The notes under the pieces are model-generated. The model had not been told where the DNA came from. It ran no database searches and saw nothing but the letters and a program-made list of their open reading frames with translations. The position numbers and the translations under genes were made by a program. A stretch of DNA of 64,000 nucleotides from Epiperipatus broadwayi (lineage: Eukaryota > Onychophora > Udeonychophora > Euonychophora > Peripatidae). How positions within the stretch are numbered: the stretch's first letter is position 1; every line of letters starts with the position of its first letter. Location: assembly GCA_028023455.1 (NCBI GenBank), contig JAQFVV010006470.1:460001-524000 (forward strand), read 5' to 3'. Positions 12,252 through 25,410 of the stretch are shown here, one piece after another.

Positions 12252-15200
12252 GCCCTTTTGTATGGGTCTCCATAAATTGTTATATCAATTTGTTAAAAAA
12301 TTTTAAATTTAAGATATATTATAGCTATATGATGTTGATTTTATTTATAATAATCTTTCAAAAGTTTAACTAAAGTAAACTATGAATATTTGATATGTGA
12401 AATTGTGCTAATATTTGAGGGAGACGTTTCAGTAAAAAAATGATAATATTATATGGTTGGGAAAACTGGCCATGATCAATACTGCATTAATAAGTTTTGT
12501 AAATAAATGTTTAAAGCTAAAAGTTTTAAAAAAAGACAAGTTAAAATTAAATGCATATATATTTATTGTTGATAAAGATTAATATTTAGTAAGTGAATAT
12601 AAATATTTTGTTATTAAAAGTATATAATAGAAGATTAATATTTGATTTTATAATATCGAATTATTATTTTAAAGTTGTTATAGTATATTATTTGTTTTAA
12701 AAAATATTTATTTTATAAAATCGAATTGTTAGTTTATTTTTAGATAATTACAAGCGTTTATATCTGTGTTGTAAGTCAGGTGACAGATAGACATATGTAC
12801 ACATATGCTTGTAAGTTTTTTTAGTAAAGTTATAAAACTGTTTTAAAATTCTATTATAAAATTTATAAATATTATATTGGCTATCACGAGATAAAAATAA
12901 AAATAATTAGTGTGAAATATTAAAACTGATTTTTAAAATACTGTTTAAAAATATAATGAATAAAAATAGACTTAGTTTGTTTAGAAAAATAGTCTTATAA
13001 AAGTTAAAAGTGAAATAAAGTAAAACATATATTTTTAAAAAAAAAATGCTTAATGGATTTAAATAAATGATAAAATTAATTTAAGAATTAAATAATGTAA
13101 TAAATAATAAATATTAAATAAGTCATTATTTATTTTTAATTTCGTATTGTTGGTAAGATATGTAAATAGGCTAGCAAGGTGATTGTTTAATTTACCAATC
13201 AAGTGGGTAATTTATTCCGGTATAAAAACGGAGGTTCAATTGTTCAGGAGGGTGATTGTAATTTCTTTTAAGTGAAGTGTGCTATTAAATATAGCTAAGT
13301 AAAAAAATTATAGACGCTCTCGTAATAGTTTCTTAATTTATAAGAGAGTAGTTTTAAATAATTTTATAAAAGTTTACCGTTTAATATGCAGTGCTAATTT
13401 ATTTATAGTTCCCTATTGATCGTCTCTATCAAGGCTCAATTTTACTATCAAATAATCATGAAAATATCGTATAATGATAAAATGTGTTGGAAACCTTATA
13501 TTAAAAATATAGTGAACGCTGGATTAACTAGGAGAATTACTAGTTGGATAAAAATAATATATTGGACATTATATGAATTTAAAAGTTGATTATAATTAAT
13601 TTTTTATAAACAAATATTTTAAAGAAAGATAAATACTTCTTTATGAAGAAAGTATTTTTAAATTATATATTTTAATATATCTTTTGGTAAAGATATGGAA
13701 GTTAATAATAATTGCAGAAATACTTGCCTTATTAAGTCTTTGTTATTTAAAAGACTAGAGGTTGATAGATTTTTAAAAAAACTGATAATTCGGAAATTTA
13801 ATTGATAAATAAATACCTATAAAAAACGTTATAATATTTAAATTCTATATGCTGGTTATATAGAAAATTTTAAAAAATGTTTTGCTGAATATTTAAAGAA
13901 ATGCGCACAGAAGTATACGAGGATATCCAAGTCAATTTTTATAAAAACTTAAATTAAACATTTAACTATTGATTAATCCTAGGAAGATAATAACTTTTAA
14001 ATAAATCCGGATCCTATAAACTGTTTTAATTATTATTTTGTTTCTTTATGGTGGAACTTATTTTATCTTATTTTTTTAAAAAAAAAAACGTTTTCCATTT
14101 ATTTCATAAAAACTGTTTAAACACGTGATGTACCGGAAAAGGATGTGATGTTGGTAAAATGTTGTGCCTAGGAAAAAAGAACAATTGTGGGTGGAAAGAA
14201 GACACCGTTGGATTTTATGTAACATATTTTGTTTTCTTAACTAACATAGATATTTAATTATTTATTGATCTATTAGAGATAAGAGAGGTACATTTTAAAA
14301 GTAACTACATAATAATATAACACTTAATTTTATAAAGTTTATTTTTTTTATATAATTTTACAACACGTAATATTTTAAGAATAATTGTTGAGTATAAATG
14401 TGATATTATTTTTGTAAAACTATAATCCTGGAGGACATCGTTTGGCTGATTATAAGTTGGAGTATCATTTGTGGTAATAATTATATAATATTAATAATTT
14501 AATGTATTTTGCTTTGTTTTCTTTAGATAAACCAAATATTATTTGATTGTTGAGTGAATGTATAAATATTTAAAGAACATACACGCATAATATTATCAAT
14601 AATAGTTTTATTTTAATATGCATACTTTATTTTATAATATAAATTTATTACAACGTAATAAGAGTTATCCAGAAATAATTATATGATTCTTTCATGAATA
14701 AACTTTAATGTTTCTGTTACAATATTAGGAATTTGATTTATTATATTAGTATGAGTCATTTATATTTATTTCCAAGTTAGTAAGAATTAAAAAAAATATA
14801 TCTATATATTTTTTATTTTTTATTAGACAAGTTAAATTAATTTTATATAGAAAGTTATATTTTGTTTGAAGGGTTTATCAGATATAGATGATGAGATATA
14901 AGAGAGTTTGGATAGTCATTTTTTTTAAAAAAATTGGTAAGCTGATACTGAAGTTAAATAAGATTAGAATGATACTTGAAGATAGGATTTTATTAAGAGG
15001 GAATAGGAATAACAAGTAGAGAAGAATAATAGTTTAAATGGAAAAGAATCATAGAATTTTATTTTAATATAATAACTTTATAAATTGGTAATTTATAAAT
15101 AAAAATTTTGTCTTCACAAAATTGTTGAATAATTTTAAAATATTATTTTAAGAAAAGAACATATATGTATTGCATATTTTGGTAAGACATATATTATGAA

Positions 15201-16585
15201 ATTACATCAGAATGAAGTAAATAATTATGTAATCAATAAAAGTCACATAATATTACAAAGTTATATCAATCTATACATTAGTTGATATTTAGTTAATGCT
15301 AATAATAAATGTAATACATAATAGTTACATTATAATAGAAATAGCTATAATACTTAAATGGAGTAGCATTTTTAATTGTTAAAGTTTGTTTATTTTACAC
15401 GTGCTACATAAGTGATATTTTACATAAAAGCCTTCTATTGTACTAAGTGATTATAAATGATATCTAATAAAATATAAGTTCATAAACTCAATTAAATGTT
15501 ACTGATAAAACATTTAAGAAATGTATGGATTATTTATTTTGGATTATAGAAATAACAACAATGTAAGAATCTTGTATTATTATTATTTTTCTTATTTTTA
15601 TTTTCTTGATTTTCCACTTATAATGTAAATAATGTATATAAGTTGTTTATTAAAGTTGATGTAAATAAATTTGTTTAAGTTGTTTTAAAAGTGTGTCGAA
15701 TTCATTATTTTGCACCACAGCATTTGACAACAGATAATTTGAATAAAACATAATATTTGCACAATATGAATTAAATTATTTATTTTTTTTTTAAAAAAAA
15801 AAAGAAATACAGTATTTTCTTAATATGATTTATAGAAATTCATTGACATTAACATATTATGTTATAATGGTTACAAAAATAATTATAATGCACAATATAA
15901 GAGTATAATATTATTTATTGCCACATATTATTAAATTATAAGATTTTATTATATTCTCAATTAAGATACTATATGAAGATGAAAGACATGTAGATGATTT
16001 ACTTTTTTCTTAATGATTAGTAGTATAATAAAATAGATAAGGTTAACTTATACACTGGAGATTGTTATTATTAGATATTTATTATTATTATAAGTTAGGT
16101 GTAGTTAGGTTTGATATTAAATCCCTTATCATGCCTATCTGCAAAAAGTATTATTACTTTAAGATAATTAAAAGAACCTGAGATTATTTAGTTATATTTC
16201 TTTGATAAAAGATTGAGATTTATTTATTGATATTATTGAAGTTAGTTAATTTTATAAAAGACATAGGAGTGCTATAGATGTATTAGTGAGATAATAAAGA
16301 GGTAATAGTATTCTTATGCCATTGAGATAATATCTTAGAAGATATGGCCTCAATGTAAATTCAATTACCACTTGTAACTTCACTTCATAGTCTCATGATT
16401 TAATAAATACTTATTTAATTAGTGCATGATATTGAACCATATTAATTTTCTGTTAGTTGTACTAAATCTGATAAGATATAGTATTATAAAAATATATTAA
16501 TAATAGTTATACATATTTTAGCCGAGCATAATGATTTAATTGAGCTAGTCATATTTTAAGTTATATTATATATTTCTGGAAGTGA
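12249..16585. other. Long AT-rich stretch without a gene
   Basis: About 4.3 kb with no coding frame worth reporting on either strand and no repeat matching elsewhere in the window. A promoter-like motif near 13221 and homopolymer runs are the only features seen. The 5' part of the PLE that begins at 16586 may have decayed into its right edge. Confidence 0.5.
13221..13255 (+). promoter_or_regulatory. Promoter-like TATA plus initiator-like motif
   Basis: TATAAAA (13221-13227) followed about 20 bases later by TTCAATTGTTCAGG. This resembles a retroelement or core promoter, but no transcript or coding frame follows. Confidence 0.2.
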
Positions 16586-18421
16586 GGGTACAATATAGAA
16601 AAAGGTTTCAATTTTGCTTTAACACCTTCCCGGATACCTTTTGAGAAAATTGTCTGTAATGTTGAATCAGCTCTCGATAAAATTGATTCTACATCGGCTG
16701 ATTTAGCTAGAGCTGAGATTTGTAATATTTTAAAAAAAGCTAAGCTTCCTAAAAATAATTTTTCAAAGAAAGAAAGACAAGCATTAAATAATATAAAATC
16801 GGACAAATCAATTGTTGTACTTCCAGCTGATAAAGGTAATGCCACAGTTGTAATGGATCGTGACATTTACCATAATAAAATTTTAGATCTGCTTAGTGAT
16901 AAAAATTATAAACTATCAAAAAGAGATCATACTACATATTTGGAAAAAACAACAAAAGCTATTATTAATAAATCACCTATTGAAACAGAGATAAAAAATA
17001 AAATAATCCCTCGTGAAAAATCTTGTGTCTGTCCAAAATTTTATGGACTTCCAAAAATTCACAAACCAGATACCCCTCTTCGTCCAATAGTAAGTGCAAT
17101 AGGTTCTCCAACTCATATTTTAGCTAGATACTTATCGGATTTCATGAAACCTACAATCCCATCTATTAAATCATATATTAAAAACTCTCTTCATTTTATT
17201 TCTGTTTTAAAAAGTTTAAAAATTAATGCTAGTGACATTCTGGTCAGTTTTGATGTCGTGTCTTTGTTTACAAACATTCCAATTGATGAAGCTTTAAATA
17301 TAATCTCACAACGTTGCAATTTACCAGACCATATTATTGCTTTGATTAAACATTGTCTCTTAAATACATATTTTGTATACAATGGACAGCATTACAGACA
17401 AGTTTTTGGTACTCCTATGGGCTCACCTATCTCAGGAGTAATAGCTGATTTATTCATGGAATATATAGAAACTCGTGCTTTAGAATCATCATCTTTAAAA
17501 CCTCTCATTTGGCTCAGATACATAGATGACACTTTTGTCATATGGCAACATGGAAAAAATACATTAGATGATTTTTTCTTACATTTAAATAATATGCATC
17601 CTCATATTAAATTTACAATGGAGACAGAGTCTGATGGAAAACTCCCTTTTCTTGATGTTCTAGTCACCAGAACACCAAATAGTTTATCTTTTTCTATTTA
17701 CAGAAAGGATACACACAGAGACAGATATTTACATTTCCATTCTCATCATCACCCAACTCAGATAGTTTCTGTAGCCAAAACTCTTTTAAATAGAGCAATT
17801 AATCTTTCAGATGACACACATCTGAAAGAAGAAATAAATCATATTAATAGTGTTTTATTAGCAAATAGTTATAATTACAAATTTATAAAAAAAGCCTTAT
17901 TTCAAGCCCAAAATAGACAAAATAGGAAACAAAAAGATGATAAGTCAGCTATTAGGATTTGTGTTCCATATGTAAAAGGAACTACAGACAGTATCGGACG
18001 TATATTAAAACGCTATAATATAGATACAGCATTTTCTGCTCATCAAAAGATCAGCAATGTAATAACCAAGCCTAAGGATTCAATCCCTCTTGAATCTCAT
18101 GGTGTCTATCAAATCTCATGTAAAAATTGTAAAGCTTCTTACATAGGTATGAGTAATCGTCGCATCAGTGTTAGGAGAGATGAGCATGCTAATGCAGTTA
18201 AACAACACTCATCATCATCAGCACTCTCACTCCATACTATAGATTCAGGTCATAAAATTGATTTTTCTAGTACCAGGATCATATCCAGATGTGATAATCT
18301 CTACCAATGCAAAATCAGAGAAGCCATTGAGATACTTAAAAGGCCAGATTGTATCAATAAGCGAGATGATACGTGCAAACTTCCTCCTATTTGGAAAGAT
18401 TTCTTTAAAAAACATTCTTAA
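16586..18421 (+). CDS. Penelope-like element RT plus GIY-YIG endonuclease (5'-truncated)
   Basis: A 611-codon open frame encodes the polyprotein that copies a PLE by target-primed reverse transcription. It is open upstream of the first ATG (16853) and contains coding sequence there (KGFNFALTPSRIPFEKIV, then VVLPADKGNATVVM), so the ATG is not the true start; the N-terminus is lost before a TGA at 16583. Counting from ATG 16853, RT blocks are FYGLPKIHKP (63-72), the FDVVSLF motif A (133-139), GTPMGSPISG (186-195), the catalytic YIDD (223-226) and KLPFLDVLV (263-271). The GIY-YIG domain follows: a CKNC pair (423-426), GVY (417-419), YIG (430-432), Arg near 437-442 and a Glu at 490. There are no internal stops, so this is the youngest PLE here. 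A hammerhead-like motif follows the stop codon. Confidence 0.92.
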   Translation, partial: GYNIEKGFNFALTPSRIPFEKIVCNVESALDKIDSTSADLARAEICNILKKAKLPKNNFSKKERQALNNIKSDKSIVVLPADKGNATVVMDRDIYHNKILDLLSDKNYKLSKRDHTTYLEKTTKAIINKSPIETEIKNKIIPREKSCVCPKFYGLPKIHKPDTPLRPIVSAIGSPTHILARYLSDFMKPTIPSIKSYIKNSLHFISVLKSLKINASDILVSFDVVSLFTNIPIDEALNIISQRCNLPDHIIALIKHCLLNTYFVYNGQHYRQVFGTPMGSPISGVIADLFMEYIETRALESSSLKPLIWLRYIDDTFVIWQHGKNTLDDFFLHLNNMHPHIKFTMETESDGKLPFLDVLVTRTPNSLSFSIYRKDTHRDRYLHFHSHHHPTQIVSVAKTLLNRAINLSDDTHLKEEINHINSVLLANSYNYKFIKKALFQAQNRQNRKQKDDKSAIRICVPYVKGTTDSIGRILKRYNIDTAFSAHQKISNVITKPKDSIPLESHGVYQISCKNCKASYIGMSNRRISVRRDEHANAVKQHSSSSALSLHTIDSGHKIDFSSTRIISRCDNLYQCKIREAIEILKRPDCINKRDDTCKLPPIWKDFFKKHS

Positions 18422-18634
18422 ATTTAACATTTTTGCTATTGGTGGGATTTTTAATGTTTTATTCAAACCAGTGATTGTAGCGCCTCTACAACCATCTTTC
18501 TACCTTTTTATAACTCTGTGGATGGCTTGTGTGACCAAGTCGAAACGTCAGTGTATTGGTATTAAAAGTTTTTAACACGGATGAACCCGCAAAATATGTA
18601 TTTTATATATTTAACCCGTGCAAATCTTCGTTTT

Positions 18635-18637
<3 letters not shown>
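18422..18637 (+). mobile_element. PLE 3' untranslated tail
   Basis: Noncoding tail of the PLE including the hammerhead-like motif, ending at a (TA)n tract. A short direct repeat, AACACGGATGAACCCG and AACCCGTGCAAATC, lies at its end. Confidence 0.55.
18510..18556 (+). ncRNA. Hammerhead-like motif in PLE 3' region
   Basis: Lies 89 bases after the PLE stop. Stem I ATAACT (18510-18515) pairs with AGTGTAT (18550-18556) around one bulged G. Core CTGTGGA (18516-18522) differs from CTGATGA at the invariant A6 (here T) and at the free position 7. Stem II is GGCTTG/CAAGTC with loop TGTGAC, followed by GAAAC (18542-18546) and directly by the GTC triplet. PLE terminal repeats are known to carry hammerheads with minimal stem III. 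The A6 change probably reduces or abolishes cleavage. Confidence 0.65.

Positions 18638-18681
<44 letters not shown>
18638..18681. repeat. (TA)n microsatellite
   Basis: Separates the PLE tail from a family B right half; probably the internal TA tract of that family. Confidence 0.95.
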
Positions 18682-18684
<3 letters not shown>

Positions 18685-18925
18685 GATAGACAATCTTCAT
18701 TCTTTAATGGACAGGCTCCAATCTAGTACACACTCCAACTCTTCAACTGTCCATCCAATTGAAAATCTGATGATGGAATGCTTGAAGGCCACCCTGAGGC
18801 CAAGATTCTTGTCACATCCATGTTGACATAAAGTCAATCTAAATCCCACATGTACAGGACATAATCCATTAAATACATTTTGAAGGATGGACAGACATCT
18901 CTACAATGTAATAACTGATTCACAG
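18682..18925 (+). repeat. Family B repeat, right half
   Basis: Runs from TTAAGATAGACAATC through the shared block AAAATCTGATGATGGAAT (about 18762-18779) to AATAACTGATTCACAGGC, where the next copy begins. Confidence 0.8.
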
Positions 18926-19146
18926 GCTTATTATAAATACACCTGTGTCTATATATGTAATATATAGGGTATATGAGCACAGACTTTCACACTACCCACC
19001 ACTCTCCAGTCTATCTAATAACACTGACATACTTAAGCACATATATGCTGAAAAGATAAATAATCACCAATATATGTATTTCATGCTAAAACAGCAATCA
19101 TCAGTTGGTCCAGATTATCATCTCCCATACATACATACTATGCCCT
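18910..19146 (+). repeat. Family B repeat, left half, uninterrupted
   Basis: Matches 9539-9648 joined to 12018-12150 without the hammerhead insert. It joins an inverted copy at about 19147, giving a large palindromic arrangement. Confidence 0.85.
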
Positions 19147-19317
19147 GTACTTGTGGGGTTTAGATTGTCCTTAGGTCAACATGGGTGTGACAAGGAACTT
19201 GGCCTCAGGGTGGCCTTTAAGAATTCCATCATCAGATTTTCAATTGGATGGATGGTGGAAGAGGTGGAGTGTGTAGTAGTTTGGATCCTGTCCATTAAAG
19301 AAAGAAAATTGTCTCTC

Positions 19318-19378
<61 letters not shown>

Positions 19379-19561
19379 CACTTATATTATATATGTGTGG
19401 GAGATGATAATCTGAACCAACTGATGATTGCTGGTTTAGCATGAAATATGTTTATTGGTGATTATTGATCTTTTCAGCATATATGTGCTTAAGTGTATCA
19501 GTGTTATTAGATAGACTGGAGAGTGGTGGGTAGTTTAAAAGTCTGTGCTCATATACCCTAT
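19147..19561 (-). repeat. Family B repeat, full inverted copy with internal (TA)n
   Basis: Reverse-complement copy containing, from right to left, the left half, a TA tract (19321-19374) and the right half. With the preceding plus-strand copy it forms an inverted repeat with a spacer of about 230 bp. Confidence 0.85.
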
Positions 19562-19689
19562 ATGACCAATATAAAAATATAACTAATATGTCTATGCATT
19601 TTATTCAATACATTTGTTGTTTACGGGACTATTAGATCTTGATAATTTCAGAGAATAAATAAAATTTGGGCAAATACAATCTAAATTAG

Positions 19690-20245
19690 AGAGGAGTTTA
19701 ATATATAGGGAATATGAGCACAGCTTTTCACATGACCCAACACTCTTCACACCATCTCATAACACTGACACACTTGAACACATATATGTTGAAAAGATAA
19801 ATAATCACCAATATGCATATTTCATGCTAAACCAGCAATCATCAGTTCATCCAGTTCAAGTTTTAAAAAAAGGAGTTAGTTTGTTATATTTCTATATCTG
19901 TACACATATATGCTATAAGTGCTCAGATATATATTAAGATAGCCAAACCTTATACTCTAATGTACAGGCTTCAATCTACTCCACACTCCAACTCTTCAAC
20001 CGTTCATCCATTGAAAATCTGATGATGGAATAATCGAACGCCACTCTGAGGCCTAAATTATTGTCACACCTATGTTGACATAAAGTCAACTGAGCCCTCA
20101 CAGGACATAATCCATTTAATACATATACAAGGATGGGCAGACATTTCTACTCTGTAATAACTGAAACACACAGGCTTATATACCCTATATATTACATATA
20201 TAGGCACAGGTATATAATAAGCTTGTCTGTTTCAGTTATTAGAGA
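19690..20245 (+). repeat. Family B repeat, diverged copy with terminal palindrome
   Basis: A full-length but diverged copy with an extra segment near 19860-19910. Its 3' end is a palindrome: AATAACTGAAACACACAGGC near 20157 is mirrored by CTTGTCTGTTTCAGTTATT near 20223-20241. Confidence 0.8.
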
Positions 20246-20536
20246 GTAGTTGTATACGATATTGTGAGAAGATTTAAATGTTTAACTTTATTATATGAAA
20301 TACATTTAATAGCCAGATAAAACTCTTTTAGAAAATTTTTACTTCAAATGAATGAATGAATTATATTTTTAATTAGATCACAATTAACAAATAGAATACT
20401 ACTACTTATATCGATGTAGACTGTGACATTTGCAAATATTAACATATTGTTCACTCACATTTATTTGATCTCATGCAACCTTCACATAGCGGGTTTTATT
20501 TTGATACCCTTCCGAATGTAAAATTCATTGCATAAA

Positions 20537-20538
<2 letters not shown>

Positions 20539-20595
<57 letters not shown>
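20539..20595. repeat. (TA)n microsatellite
   Basis: Uninterrupted TA run in a region without genes. Confidence 0.95.
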
Positions 20596-20597
<2 letters not shown>

Positions 20598-21067
20598 CAG
20601 TGTAATAATGCTAGGAACAGATAAAAATATTCTAGTTACATCTCTTTTGAAATTTAATTGGCTTTCCATCTGTATATTATGCAACTTTGTGGAACAGATG
20701 AAATTATTTCAACTAAAGTCGAGTTCTTATTATGATGACCATTTTGGGATGATACAATAAACATTCCGGCACTTGTATTTAAATTTTAGAACTAATTAAA
20801 ATGTGTAAAGTTATTGAATCAAGCACTTCATCCCGACACAAATTATAGATTACTTATTTGCAAACAGAAACTACTTGTAATAATAATTTGATTAATTCGA
20901 TGTTGCAATTAAAAAAAATATTGTTTTTTCCCTTATCATCTCCATAATAAACCAAAACACAATAGTGATATAATTTTGGTGTACTAATCCAATAACTCTA
21001 GTTAGTTAACATGCAATAGGTGCTTGCTGTAAGGTAATGCACATATGGGATGCAAATATAATACATA
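20596..21067. other. AT-rich stretch, nothing recognised
   Basis: No gene, RNA or repeat copy seen. Confidence 0.5.
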
Positions 21068-21458
<391 letters not shown>

Positions 21459-22103
21459 AATTATAGCAGACGGTTTACATTATAGCTTTAAACAAATCAT
21501 TGGACAATTAATATTTAGCGATTATATAAAAGAAATTCATTCTGAAGTTGATAGTACCCATATAACAACGCACACAACTTCTTTTTTCATGTTTTCTTAA
21601 TAACATTGTACCTTACCTCTTGGTAGGAATATTTTCAAGTATAAAGCCATTTTCAATCACTATCATTGATATTAGGAGGTAAGATTTCATGGGTCAAACT
21701 TTAATTTATATCAGGTGTAAGTAATGCATCATTTTCATACAGTAAATAATAAATACAAAGTACGGTTATTCCTATTAATTTTATTAAACTTCCGTTAAAT
21801 TAACAATAAATCCAATATAAAAATATTAACAACAATAACCTTTTAAAATTATATATATAAGGCAAAACAAACAATATATATATATATATAATTATTCAAA
21901 ACAATACAATAATTAATATAGTAAAACAATATTAAAAAATATATATATACCAATTTAATAGAAGTAATATATTTAATATATTTGTTTTTTTTTTAAATAT
22001 TGTTTTACTGTATTAATTATTGTATTGTTTTGAATAATTATATATATTTTATTATAATTGGAATACAGACATTGATTAATAATATATACATATATATATA
22101 TGG

Positions 22104-22556
22104 CTGCAGAAAGAAGTTTGCTATTAACAGAAAGGAGACCCTTTGATTCCTCTTGGAGGCCTTAAAGGAACCGAGCAGGGCAAATTCCTAATGTCCACTC
22201 CATACGTTCTTGTCGTTGCAGCTGTTATTACTATGTGATTATTCATATAGTATACGAACATGGATGGGCTGCTCACCAACACGCATTAGCCAGCGTTGTG
22301 AGTTTATTGGCTTTTTACCTCTGAGTTTAGGATCAAGAAACACCATGGTCTTTCTTCTCAGTGCATGATAAGGCAGAATGAATGTTTGTGTAAGTGATAA
22401 ATATTTTTACAATACATATATACAATTATGACAGACAAAAATAAAGCATGGCCCTTATTCCCAGGTGGCTGTAAAGTCACCAACCATGGCAGCGGTTGTT
22501 GGCCGAAGGTGTAGGGTGCTAAGAATCCCCTGAATGTGGACCCAGGCTGTCATTTG
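22104..22556 (+). other. RTE 5' leader
   Basis: Noncoding. It is strongly similar to 41716-42115, where it occurs without the coding region. It contains CTTGGAGGCCTTAAAGGAA and GGGCTGCTCACCAACACGC blocks shared by both copies. Confidence 0.8.
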
Positions 22557-25385
22557 ATGACGACTTTTTATTTAGGTACTTATAACTGCAGATCACTTTC
22601 AAGTGAAGGAATATTGCAAGAATTAGAAGAAGAACTGTCTTATATTAAATGGGACATTATTGGATGTTGTGAAGTTAGAAGAAAAGGAGAAGAAACAATT
22701 GATTTAAAAAGTGGACATATACTCTATTATAAAGGTACACATATTGGAAATACAAGTGGAGTAGCATTCATTATAAATAAAAAATGGAAGAACAATAATG
22801 TGGAGATTGATGGTGTATCGGACAGAGTGGCAAGATTAGTTATACAACTTAATAGTAGATACCAAATGCAGATAATTCAGGTTTATGCCCCAACAAGTTC
22901 TCATAGTGATGAAGTAGTAGAATATTTTTATATGGATGTACAAAAGGCTTTTGATCAGAGTAAACAACATTTTAAAATTGTTATGGGAGACTTTAATGCT
23001 AGAATTAGTAGACAAATGAAAGATGAAATTGCTGTAGGTAATTTTGATTATGGTAATAGAAATGAGAGAGGACATAGACTTGTGGAGTTTGCAGAAAAAG
23101 AAAAACTTTATATTATGAATTCATTTTTTGAGAAAAATGTTAAAAGGAAATGGACATGGAAGCATCCAAATGAAGGTACAGCAGAATTGGATTATATTTT
23201 GATTAACAGAAAATACATATTTCAAGATTGTAATGTTCTTAATAAATTTAACACAGGAAGTGATCATCGATTAGTAAGGTGTAAGTTACATGTTAATGTA
23301 AAACTAGAGAGACAAAAATTATTAAGAAAAACAATATTTACAGTTGATATTCCTAATCTTCAGAAACATTCTAATGAATTTAAATTAGAACTTACAAATA
23401 GGTTTCAAGTGTTAGGAGATTTTGAACATGATTCAGATTTGAATGAAATTAATATGAAAATAACTGATACACTTTTAAAAACTGCAACAAACATAGCTGG
23501 TAGAAAAAAGCAGCAATTGACTAATAAAATTTCTACTGAGACTAGAGAATTTATGAAGAAAAGAAGGAATATGAAGATATACAAAAATGATGTATTAAAA
23601 AGAATTGAATATCTCGAATTTTGTAAAAGGGTACGGAAAAGAGTTGAAAATGATATAAGAAAGTGTAACTGTGAAATAGCAAGGGAAGCTGTAGAAGAAA
23701 ATAAAAGTCTCAAGAATGTTAAACAACATTTTTGTATTGGTAGGAAATTTATATCTGCAATAAGAAAAAAAGATGGAATTATTACTAAAAAGAGAGATGA
23801 CATCATGAAATTGGTAGAATATTTTTATCAAGAATTATATAGTAATAAAGAACAAGTACCTCCTATATCTATTACATCTTCCGAATTGCCCAGAATTTTA
23901 AATGAAGAAGTGAGACATGCAATTAAATGTATGATGAAAGGAAAGGCTCCAGGAAATGATGGGATTATAATTGATATATTAAAAGAAGCAGGTGAAGAAA
24001 TAGAAACAATTTTAGCAAAATTATATACCAAATTGTCTAAATGATAAAGATGTACTAGAAGATTGGAAGAATGCAGTAATAATATTAATATTTAAAAAAG
24101 GTGATAAAGAAGATATTAGAAATTACAGACCTATCAGCCTTTTGTCAGTTTTATATAAAATTTTTACCAAGATAATTACAACTCGTCTACAGAGAACTTT
24201 GGATTTCCACCAACCAAGAGAACAAGCTGGATTTAAAAGTGGTTTTAGTACAATAGATCATATCCAGGTATTGAGAGAAGTCATAGAAAGGACAAACGAA
24301 TATGAGTTGTCATTATGTTTTGGATTTGTAGATTATGAAAAGGCATTCGATTCTATACACATTTCTTCAGTGATTAAAGCATTGGATCATCAAGGTATAG
24401 ATCCAGGATATTGTCATATTTTAAAGAATATTTATAAAAATACAACAGCAACAATTAGATTACATAATGATACTGGAAAAATCAACATTGATTAAGGTGT
24501 AAGACAAGGTGACTCCATATCTCCAAAACTTTTTACAGCAGTGCTGCAAGAAGTATTTTGTGGATTAAAATGGGAAACTAAAGGAGTGAAAGTAAATGGG
24601 GAGTATTTAAATCATTTAGATTTTGCAGATGATGTAGTTGTTTTTGCAAATAATGCTTCAGAGCTGCAGGAAATGTTGCAGGAGTTAGCAGATGAAAGTA
24701 GAAAAGTAGGACTAAAGATAAATGTTAAAAAGACTAAAGTAATGTTTAATCGATTTGCTCAAAATATGAAAATAAAGCTTGATTATGAAGAATTAGAAGA
24801 AGTTAACAGTTACAAATATCTTGGTCAGATTATTAATACAGATGGAAACATAATGGTGGAAATTAATCATAGAATTAAACTTGGTTGGCGTCCTTTTGTT
24901 AGAAATAACTTGATACTAAAAGAAAATATGCCTATGTGTTTGAAAGGATGGTTTTTAACAAATGTGTTTTACCAGTTCTTACTTATGGATATGAGACTTG
25001 GACACTTAATTGAAGAGCAATACAGAGACTTCAGACCACTCAAAGGAGTATGGAGAGATGTATGTTGGGAGTAACAAGAAGAGATCGAATATGCAATGTA
25101 TGGGTAAGACAACAAACAGGTGTTACTGACCTTATTGAAAAAATTAAAAGATTGAAATGGAGTTGGGCTGGACATATTTCTAGAAGAAATGATAATAGAT
25201 GGACAATTGAAATTTTAAAGTGGATTCCAAGAGATTGTAAAAGACCCAGAAAGAGATCACATGTGAGATGGATGGATGAAATAAGAAAATGTGCAGGGGT
25301 CTTGTGGAGAAAAGAAGCTAAAGATCCGAGAAGATGGATTAAACTTGGAGAGACCTTCAGCCTGCAGTGGATTGATAATGGTTGA
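22557..25385 (+). pseudogene. RTE endonuclease-reverse transcriptase, broken
   Basis: The protein nicks target DNA and reverse-transcribes the element RNA. I prefer ATG 22557; the frame is open back to 22515 but only non-ATG codons precede. The AP endonuclease has TYNCRSL, CCEVRRKG (catalytic Glu), VYAPTSS, VMGDFNARI and the terminal SDHRLV. RT follows: NYRPISLLSVLYKIFTKII, CFGFVDYEKAFDS, then GVRQGDSISPKLF and LDFADDVVVFA with the catalytic ADD. The C-terminal domain has WAGHISRRNDNRW and RPRKRSHVRWMD. Defects: one extra base near 24033, a TAA at 24493-24495, a frameshift around 24950 and a TGA near 25010. Only these few lesions separate it from an intact frame, so it is a fairly young dead copy. 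Confidence 0.9.
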
Positions 25386-25410
25386 TGATGATGATGATGA
25401 TGATATATAT
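25386..25410 (+). repeat. (TGA)n tail of the RTE element
   Basis: Short TGA repeats directly after the stop codon, passing into TA. RTE elements typically end in such repeats rather than poly(A). Confidence 0.75.

Larger units (their letters stand above)
22104..25410 (+). mobile_element. RTE-type non-LTR retrotransposon
   Basis: A 5' leader (22104-22556), one long AP-endonuclease/RT frame broken in several places, and a 3' end passing directly into (TGA)n and (TA)n. A single ORF with N-terminal AP endonuclease and a short-repeat 3' tail is typical of the RTE clade. Confidence 0.88.

Noticed and set aside
18762-18779. CTGATGA in family B as a hammerhead core
   Set aside because: The sequence is conserved in family B copies, but no GAAA-stem-GTC follows at workable distance and no stem I forms, so no hammerhead was called.
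22836-24031. Minus-strand open frames inside the RTE ORF
   Set aside because: Reverse-strand shadows of the endonuclease-RT coding sequence; composition is that of an antisense frame.
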